From Teratosphaeria epicoccoides (taxonomy: Eukaryota; Ascomycota; Dothideomycetes; Mycosphaerellales; Teratosphaeriaceae): DNA of 64,000 nucleotides. Under the pieces are notes generated by a model. It had not been told where the DNA came from. It searched no databases and saw only the letters and a program-made list of their open reading frames with translations. A program made the position numbers and the translations under genes. The DNA lies in assembly GCA_021401465.1 (NCBI GenBank), contig JADDMT010000008.1:186001-250000 (forward strand), read 5' to 3'. Shown one piece after another: positions 58,601 to 64,000 of the stretch. The stretch's first letter is position 1. The number at the start of each line of letters is the position of its first letter.

Positions 58601-59749
58601 GGCGGCATTGCTCTAAAGCCTGGCGCTGCCATTTTTGGCATTCCTGGGTACACAATGATGGGTGTGTATAAGGAGGGACAGAAATGGTTCGGCTCGTCAG
58701 TCCAGAACTATATCATCGCTGCTCGTACTGCTCAGGGCTTTGATGAATGGCAAGCAACAGCCCCAGAGGAGAGAGCAGATGTCGTTAGGCGATGGAAGGT
58801 ATTGCAGAAGGGTCTGAAGAAAAAGAAGAATCCTGACGAGATGGTCAGGGATATCCTGGAGGAGCAGAGGCTCAAGAAGCAGGAGCAGCTTTGGAGGATG
58901 CGCAGGGGCTTTGCGGAAAAGCATGAAAGTCTGGCTGATTGGAGGGAAAGGAAGGCGAGTCGGGCTCGCGTACTCAGTCAGAGTTCCGTTGACTACCAAC
59001 CTGAGAGCGAGACGGAAGAGACTGCGGACAGCAGTAGCGAACGGCCGCATGATAATGCTTACACGGTCACTGCAAAAGAATTAGAGACGAGCGAGTTGGA
59101 AGAGGCGATTAAGCTGTCTGTAAAAGAGACATCACGGGGCAATAGAGACGAGGATGCTGAGATTGAGCGAGCTATCCAGGCCAGTCTTGCCGAGCTTCAG
59201 AAGGAGAGAATCAATCTTGGGGACCAGGAGCACGAGGACGTGGAGCACGCGGTGGAGTACAGCAAGGCTGATGCGCAGAATCATGGTCATCCGGATGTTT
59301 TGAGGGATGCGGAGCAGGAGAGAGTCATCACGCAGAGTCTGTATGAGCAACGTACGCAACGAGGTGGCGTGAACGATGAAAACGATGATGAGTTTCAGCA
59401 GGCCCTCAGGGCGTTGCAAGCAGTCTCGATGCATGATCGGGACGAGCAGCCGCCGCCGTACGACGATCCGGATGTCAGCATCCCGCGTCATTTGCATTTG
59501 CGTGGAACGACAAGGAATGAGTTTGAGGAGCCGCGTTCGAAAGAAAAGGACGAGAAGTCGCAGCGGGAGAAGACTGAAGAGGAGGTTGTGATGGAGTATG
59601 TAAGGAAGCAGAGTCTGTTGGAGGAGCAGCACAGGAAGGCTAGGGCGCCGGCGGCTGGTAGGGATGAGGATGATGAGGAGTTGCAGAGGGCATTGAAGGA
59701 GAGTATGAAGGCACACGGGGGAGCTGGCGAGGCGAGCGGAAGTGGTTAA
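55604..59749 (+). CDS. Sterol 3-beta-glucosyltransferase-like protein (GT28) with C-terminal UIM-like motifs
   Basis: A 1381-residue uninterrupted frame with ATG in a good context (ACAACGATGG). An acidic, Pro/Gln-rich N-terminus (1-155) is followed by the GT28 N-terminal fold from Met156 (IHVVGSRGDVQPFIALG, the nucleotide-sugar transferase signature) and a C-terminal half with HHGGAGTT at 516, the UDP-sugar binding motif. Members transfer glucose from UDP-glucose to ergosterol-type sterols at membranes. Residues 732-803 are twelve six-residue repeats (RQSEET). Residues 923-1030 form a Gly-rich block ending KPGAAIFGIPGYTMMG, similar to C-terminal segments of lipid-transfer proteins such as VPS13/ATG2 (inference). 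Six ubiquitin-interacting-like motifs start near 1164, 1186, 1212, 1237, 1263 and 1358. It lacks the GRAM/PH part of yeast Atg26. No intron is evident. Confidence 0.9.
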   Translation: MAANSHPAEPEEPPSKLQGNESGIAQLMVQQAEAAATSEHEGRSEHMGRDVPMQQQDEPHPYLQREPTEQIVPPPAYGRRYGEVHSEREGFGTNASVDDTGRVNIRIDQRNRRFSGFFAPALRQQEAEVYDEHALPPAYIPPSLGGDNGVPPPPPMNVVIHVVGSRGDVQPFIALGKVLKDTYCHRVRLATHPVFKDFVKDNGLEFFSIGGDPAQLMAFMVKNPGLMPGFDTLRKGDVGKRRREVAEYVRGCWRSCYEAGDGLGAEATDDSIEDWTSQPSNTDESSKPFVADCIIANPPSFAHVHCAEKMGIPLHIMFTMPYSPTQAFPHPLANIQSSNADQHITNYISYALIDMLTWQGLGDVINRFREKSLGLEPISIAWAPGMLQRLKVPHTYCWSPALIPKPKDWGQHISISGFFFLNLASNYTPTSDLKQFLDDGPPPVYIGFGSIVLDDPDGMTKLIFDAVRKSGQRALVSKGWGGFGADQIEGGIPDGVFMLGNVPHDWLFKHVSCVVHHGGAGTTAAGITAGKPTVVVPFFGDQPFWGAMVARAGAGPDPIPHKQLTADKLAEAIEFCLKPEIQGKAQELAGSIASERGSDEGALAFHQNLQVDQLRCTLSPSRIAVWRLKRTQVKLSAMAACTLANEGLLDFNELKLLRSREYETDEGPWDPVSGGATAIVGTIGTIMMGFADFPVDTLKALHIHPDAQKKRKGSREGASGMRSPSSESGSGRQSEETRQSVETRQSEETRQSEETWQSEEIRQSEEIRQSEEIWRSEETRQSEETRQSEETRQSGETRQSANTEAPARLARSTSEALTSQSGTPATSRTNSGFNFQESLARIQSPTSPFQQNGKKDMPGSMADALRGRLASQPRSRSGSRPRSRTGSRSGINAQQRENPLNTALQTGQGLRKIAGAAFSSPMDFTMSLTKGFHNAPKLYGDETVRKADQVTDFKSGLKAAGKGFGYGMYDGITGLVTQPIRGAAKGGPAGFVKGVGKGIGGIALKPGAAIFGIPGYTMMGVYKEGQKWFGSSVQNYIIAARTAQGFDEWQATAPEERADVVRRWKVLQKGLKKKKNPDEMVRDILEEQRLKKQEQLWRMRRGFAEKHESLADWRERKASRARVLSQSSVDYQPESETEETADSSSERPHDNAYTVTAKELETSELEEAIKLSVKETSRGNRDEDAEIERAIQASLAELQKERINLGDQEHEDVEHAVEYSKADAQNHGHPDVLRDAEQERVITQSLYEQRTQRGGVNDENDDEFQQALRALQAVSMHDRDEQPPPYDDPDVSIPRHLHLRGTTRNEFEEPRSKEKDEKSQREKTEEEVVMEYVRKQSLLEEQHRKARAPAAGRDEDDEELQRALKESMKAHGGAGEASGSG
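57797..58012 (+). repeat. Coding minisatellite, 12 x 18 bp
   Basis: Tandem 18-bp unit (AGGCAGAGTGAGGAGACC consensus) encoding RQSEET with small variations (QSVET, QSEEI, RSEET, QSGET, QSANT), in frame inside the glucosyltransferase gene. Copy number is likely to vary between strains. Confidence 0.9.
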
Positions 59750-62416
59750 GTTGAGCTATTTGTTGTGTTTGTAAAAGATACCCACGACGCAATAATCTTG
59801 ATGGCTTGCAATCGAGATGCGCTTTCCAAGGTCTTTGAGCGGCGACGGCGCCATCTGGTAGAGGATTGCCTTCCCGAAAGACAGAAGATGGCACGGCGAG
59901 ATGGCGTAGAGGTAACAGACGGCGTGATGTTCTTGCGAGGCTAGGGCGGTGAGTGAGTGTTGTTGCCGATCGATAAGCAAAGGAAAAGATGAGTGCAGAA
60001 AGATTTTCTGCTGGTAGATATTCAACACGCAGTCCTTTCCACTCTACGTTCCAACACGGTATTTAAGACAAGAAGGCCATAGGCTGCGTTTTCGTGTTAG
60101 ACGTTGGAGGGATTCCATGATTGAGGAGTCCCTTTCTTATGCAGCACGTACAGCGGTCAATCTCTTGCCGGCCAGCGCTCAGATGCATAGCGACTTCGTG
60201 TTGTCGGACAAGTCTTTCACATGACTGCCGCCCCAAGCCCCGCCCGTACCGCTGTGCAAAGCAGAGCTCGATCGGTTGATGGCTCAATGCAGCGTTGTGT
60301 TGACGGTCCCCGGCCGAGAGCGCAGCGTTGAACTTGCGTTGGCAGTCGATCGACAACGCAAATACGACAAACTTGCGCAGACGATCGCTTTCGCGTAGGA
60401 TCACCGTGGTGTTCGCATCGTCACGCATCCTCTCCCGACGCCCTGTCGTTTGGAGATGATCAAGCAGATTTGCAGGGTCGACAGCAGACGCCATGTATGG
60501 AGGTGGCAAGATTCCGGACATAGATCTGGACATGTCTGGATGTCGATTTCGGCTGCTGTGTGGCGTTCTTGTCTCGAAGGACAGGTGTGTAGAATCATGG
60601 ACGGTGAGCCAAGCAGCACGACGTACGACTTTCGCTGTCGACAGAATCAACATGGCTGGTGCAATGCGCGACACGGTCCACTGGCTGGATGACCTATCTG
60701 CTTACTCCATTGGATCGCGGCGCTCATCAGAACAGTCATTGTCCCCAGCTACCCTCGGCGTTGCTTTTACTGCACAATATAGAAGTGCCAACTCCTGGCG
60801 CATTGTACGAGACTCATCACGCCTTTGACGACGTCGAGGTGTGCATTCCGGGAAGCTGCGAAAGTGTCTTTGGTCAGTAAATGGGCGGCGGAGGTCCTCG
60901 CCCCCTACGCCGAGGAATTCAAGGCACTTCACAAGAGCTGTAATGCTGACAACAGCATTAGATGGCGAGGCTCCAGGGGAGAGGATGACAATCCCAAGGA
61001 CGACCGGGCAACGCCATCGAGTGGGGTCGATCTCAACGGAGGTGTCCGTCAGCGGTCAAGGGCGGAAAGGGTACCTGTCGCCCGTTCACGTTCATTGCAC
61101 GCAGAGCAAGTCTCGCACGCCCTCGGACGTATCGAAGTCTCGTTCCCATGACAACGGTAGATCCCAGCCAACCAAAGTGCTGAGGTCAAGAGACCACCTG
61201 CGTAGATTGCGATTCCCCTTCATATTGCGGCAACTTGTCTCCCTCCAAATCTATTCAGCTGAAGATTGCTGTCAGGAAGAGTAGCACGCTGCAGCCCTGA
61301 TTGACACGGATGTGGCCTCAGTAGCATCATCGGCGACAGCCAGAATGATCAGCTGTCATAATACACCACAGTGCTCAGCCTGCCAGCCCCGCCATGGCTG
61401 CTGACCACTTGCATTTCATTGCGGGCCCTCCAATGCTGTAGGGCCTTCTGATTCTGTATGCTTCCCCTGGCCACAGCAATGCAGAACGCGGAGCTGAAGC
61501 CAGCCGCTTCATGTCCTTCCCCAAATGACCTTTTCCACTCCACTCAATCCACACGCAGATCCATGACCAGCTTCATGTCCCATGGAGCCCTTGTCAGTCA
61601 TTGCAAGCCCAGGTGCCCGAGCTGGCGCAGATGATACGATTCGATCTCAGCAAGCCAAAAGCCAAACCTCACAGCGGTTGGCGGAAACAAGCTTGATCGG
61701 GTAGCCTGGACACTGAGCCAAGCCGCAGCCGCGTCTTTGCAACAAAAGCTTCGTACAACTTGTCTGAATCTTGCTGCGGGCTGGCCGCGCTTGGCCTTGT
61801 CAATTCGTGGACCGCCCTTCTACGGTAGCCGCACTATCATTGCAACAGCTCTGCAACAAATCACAAGTACGCGGACCGATGAGTCCGCCATGATCAGAAC
61901 TATATCACAGCATGCGGATGGTTTGCCAGGCACGCCCAGGCACGACGCATGACAAAGGCCTTGAACAGTCAGACTCGCAAGGATCCAGGGACGGTCACTC
62001 AGTACGACATACCAGCGTATCGATGATTCAGATCAGAGCCCAAGCACGAACCTTCGGGGCCCACTGCAAGCCCTGGTGCCGTTTCCTCTGCCAGACAGAA
62101 AGCTACGGCGGCCGAACTCGCCACGGACCACTACTCTGGCATTACAATTCTTACGCCGGCGTGCAGCGAGACGAATTGCCACCAGCGCCATGATATTTGT
62201 TAGCTGACCAGTGCATGCAGCAAGCCGACTGACATGGCCTGGGACGTTGCTCTCGCGCATCATCACGGAACGAAACAAAACTTCTCGGCTCGCCCAGATC
62301 TTCGTCGATGGTGACGCTCCGGAAGTCGGCAATACTCTCTCACTCACAAGATCCTACCAGGATTGTCACCGAACGCATTATCCGCAGAGTTGGAATCGCC
62401 TACCGCTAACATCAAC
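59750..62416. other. Host intergenic DNA, no supported gene
   Basis: 2.7 kb of balanced-composition DNA. Several overlapping frames of 60-200 codons exist on both strands, none with a convincing domain. The longest ATG-started one is 60063-60653 minus (196 codons), listed separately. The first 300 bp should contain the 3' end of the glucosyltransferase transcript. Confidence 0.45.
60063..60653 (-). CDS. Hypothetical protein, doubtful
   Basis: A 196-codon frame from ATG at 60653 to TAA at 60063. Arg/His/Ser-rich with scattered Cys, no signal peptide, membrane segment or recognised motif. Overlapping plus-strand frames of comparable openness reduce confidence. It may be chance, or part of a spliced gene. 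Confidence 0.2.
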   Translation of the reverse strand: MLILSTAKVVRRAAWLTVHDSTHLSFETRTPHSSRNRHPDMSRSMSGILPPPYMASAVDPANLLDHLQTTGRRERMRDDANTTVILRESDRLRKFVVFALSIDCQRKFNAALSAGDRQHNAALSHQPIELCFAQRYGRGLGRQSCERLVRQHEVAMHLSAGRQEIDRCTCCIRKGLLNHGIPPTSNTKTQPMAFLS

Positions 62417-62910
62417 ATGATGGACGCCAGTAGCCGCACTTCAAACTCGTGGGCCGGGGCTCGGAATGATGCAGTCTCCCTTTATTTGTTGCTTGGCTAT
62501 GGTGCGGATGCCAGAATTGCGGATCTCGAAGGCAGATCGCCTTTCTTGCACGCCGTGAAGTCCGGAGCCTTTGACTGCGTTGCGCTGCATGTGCTTCTGC
62601 AGAACCGGATCAACGTGACCGCGAGGACTGCATTCGAGGCACAGCCTTGCATATAGCGAGTGCTCACCACGACTCATCCGGAATACTTCGCTCGATAATT
62701 GGGGGCGCCCAGATCGATGTAGGGACAATTGACCACTATTGCGACACCGCACTGGCGGCGGCAGCAAGAGAAGACAGAGCCGTTACTGATTCTCTTTTGT
62801 TAGAGATGGGCGCCAATCCGAACATTGCGAACGTTGCGGGCGATACGCCTGTACTCAGGCGATCTCTTGTGAGGCAATCGCAATGCTGCTAAGGGTTGTC
62901 AAAGCTCCGT
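62417..62910 (+). pseudogene. Ankyrin-repeat protein relic with two frameshifts
   Basis: From ATG 62417 the frame reads ankyrin-type sequence (a segment ending in LLLGYGADARIADLEGRSPF, then HAVKSGAFDCVALHVLLQ) to about 62635. The next repeat, GTALHIASAH, is in a different frame starting near 62638 and runs through a LLLEMGANPNIANVAGDTPVL segment. A third repeat-like piece (CEAIAMLLRV) needs another frame change near 62860. At least three ankyrin units are thus split over three frames with no good intron borders seen, so a decayed gene is the simplest reading. Sequencing error or small introns are alternatives. Confidence 0.6.
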
Positions 62911-63236
62911 AAGGGTCTGTTGGAGATATACCGTCGACACGACTACATTGTTTCAAGCTTGCCCAGATGTTACGACAAGACCTTGGCTGCTTGGGGTCGT
63001 GCGTCTCGGCGAGGCATGGTGAGTATGTTACGCTAAGCCAGCAAGTTTGAGCCTGTGGACGAGCGGGCTACAATTGCCGACATTGACCAGCGATTTTGTC
63101 CCAGTTTTGGAGCGGAACGCATGGCACTTCACTTTTACGCATCTGATCACGGGTCATTGTAGCTACATATTGCCGGCACGCAGCGTTCTTGACCCTTGAT
63201 TTCACAACTTTCCCAACCACTACGACAAGCACGAAA

Positions 63237-63287
63237 ATGAGGGCCGTCGTTCTCTTGCCACTTCTCGCCCCTATGACCTTAGCTTGG
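63237..63287 (+). CDS. Predicted small secreted Cys-rich protein, exon 1 (signal peptide)
   Basis: ATG at 63237 (context CGAAAATGAGG) encodes MRAVVLLPLLAPMTLAW: one Arg, a hydrophobic core and an A-x-x-x-A region with likely cleavage after residue 16. A donor GTACGT follows directly at 63288. The leader upstream is pyrimidine- and A-rich, as is usual for fungal genes. Together with exons 2 and 3 this makes a 59-residue protein. Size, signal peptide and four cysteines resemble fungal secreted effectors or antimicrobial-type proteins; the role is unknown. Intron 1 is 63288-63396 (109 bp). Confidence 0.6.
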
Positions 63288-63396
63288 GTACGTCGCCCCC
63301 GGCATGGAATCCTGCTCTCCATATTCTACGATATTCACTGTATCCGCGCCATATATCCCTAGTAACCTCTGCTCATGCTTCTGTTCACAACAACAG

Positions 63397-63498
63397 CTCT
63401 GCAAAACTCCCATATTCCAGAAAGACGGCGCATATGGGGTCTGCTTTCCCGACGCAGACGAGCAAGCAAACGGACACACGGCACAATCCTGCGATAAA
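63397..63498 (+). CDS. Predicted small secreted Cys-rich protein, exon 2
   Basis: 34 codons after acceptor CAACAACAG, in phase 0 with exon 1, from LCKTPIFQ to AQSCDK, containing three cysteines (Cys19, Cys33, Cys49 of the precursor). It ends at a perfect donor GTAAGT (63499). An alternative in-phase acceptor at 63420 (TTCCAG) would drop eight residues and Cys19, leaving an odd number of cysteines, so the earlier acceptor is preferred. Intron 2 is 63499-63563 (65 bp), ending TTGGCAG. Confidence 0.6.
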
Positions 63499-63563
63499 GT
63501 AAGTGAGTCTACAAACAGAAAGTAGAGCATTGCAGACTTGCTCATCTTCTTTCTGCTTGGCAG

Positions 63564-63590
63564 AGGGATGCTTTCGTGCACTGCGGCTGA
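63564..63590 (+). CDS. Predicted small secreted Cys-rich protein, exon 3
   Basis: Eight codons (RDAFVHCG) and TGA, in phase 0 after intron 2. It supplies the fourth cysteine, Cys58, giving spacing C-x13-C-x15-C-x8-C, enough for two disulfides. A terminal exon this short is easily missed by ORF-based annotation. Confidence 0.55.
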   Translation, partial: RDAFVHCG

Positions 63591-64000
63591 CGATATCGTG
63601 TTTGTAGAGCAGTCCTTGCGTTTCGGATAATACGGTTTGTTACGCCAATTTTGGCGGCATGGCAAATTGCAGCCCAAGTTAGGGGTAGAGTGAGCGGTCG
63701 ACTTGAGCGGCCCCTTTTCTGCAGCCGCGAGTCCTGAAATCTTGCCTTGATGTCGTCAGGCTGGCGAAGTCGTAGTAGCGCTACGGTCTGATGTGGATAC
63801 CTGCTTGGGAGGGAAATATGCGTGAATCGCGGCTTTAGTCGTTTGGGTGTAGATCGTCTCTCGATGACCTTCAGGTATGTTCCACTCTTGTTAGTGGCAA
63901 CATAATCAAGTCAGCTTTACTCGGATGTATCAGCGGCAAAGAACCGAAGAGAGAACAATACATTTCTAAGCGGCAGATCTTGGAGTGGTGAACAGTAGAA
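63591..64000. other. No feature seen
   Basis: Downstream of the small secreted-protein gene. Balanced composition, no supported coding frame. The 3' end of the preceding transcript probably lies here. Confidence 0.5.

Overview
The window looks like the edge of a repeat-rich compartment in a filamentous ascomycete (Pezizomycotina; a Dothideomycete would fit, but nothing here fixes the genus). Three things point this way. About 53.7 kb consists of nested LTR retrotransposons whose reading frames are full of TAG/TAA stops where CAG, CAA or TGG codons are expected, while CpG is largely kept; this is the signature of repeat-induced point mutation (RIP). The flanking 10 kb is balanced-composition DNA with a long fungal sterol glucosyltransferase-type gene. 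A small three-exon secreted-protein gene there has short introns typical of fungi.

Layout. 1-5307: an unclassified, RIP-degraded repeat with several coding relics on both strands. 5308-53682: seven copies of a Ty3/Gypsy chromodomain element (family 1: A, B, C, D, G, H, I), two copies of a second Gypsy family (family 2: E, F) and one truncated copy of a third (K). A (6988-13913) sits in D; B (15999-23006) and E (24627-32798) sit in C; C abuts F; F abuts K; G (36236-43192) sits in K; H (44831-51846) sits in I. The five full-length insertions A, B, E, G and H each have an exact 5-bp target-site duplication (ATGAT, TCATA, CCTTT, CTATA, TACCT). 53683-54250 is AT-rich and has no gene.

How the elements are built. 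Family 1 has LTRs of about 440-490 bp, a gag with a CCHC knuckle, and a pol (protease, RT, RNase H, integrase, chromodomain) in the -1 frame; a GGGAAAC heptamer at the junction predicts programmed -1 frameshifting. Family 2 has 360-bp LTRs and one continuous gag-pol frame of 1654 sense codons. The most unusual point is that both families carry an extra gene on the opposite strand between the end of pol and the 3' LTR. In family 1 it is a 173-codon Cys-rich plus coiled-coil ORF whose length is identical in all five copies that retain it. In family 2 it is a roughly 498-codon Cys-rich/basic ORF behind its own TATA box. Both share a C-x4-C-x2-C motif near the N-terminus.

Host flank. 55604-59749 encodes a 1381-residue GT28-type sterol glucosyltransferase with a 12 x 18-bp internal repeat, a lipid-transfer-like C-terminal block and six ubiquitin-interacting-like motifs. 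62417-62910 is an ankyrin-repeat pseudogene with two frameshifts. 63237-63590 is a 59-residue, four-cysteine predicted secreted protein in three exons. No tRNA, rRNA or CRISPR array was seen.
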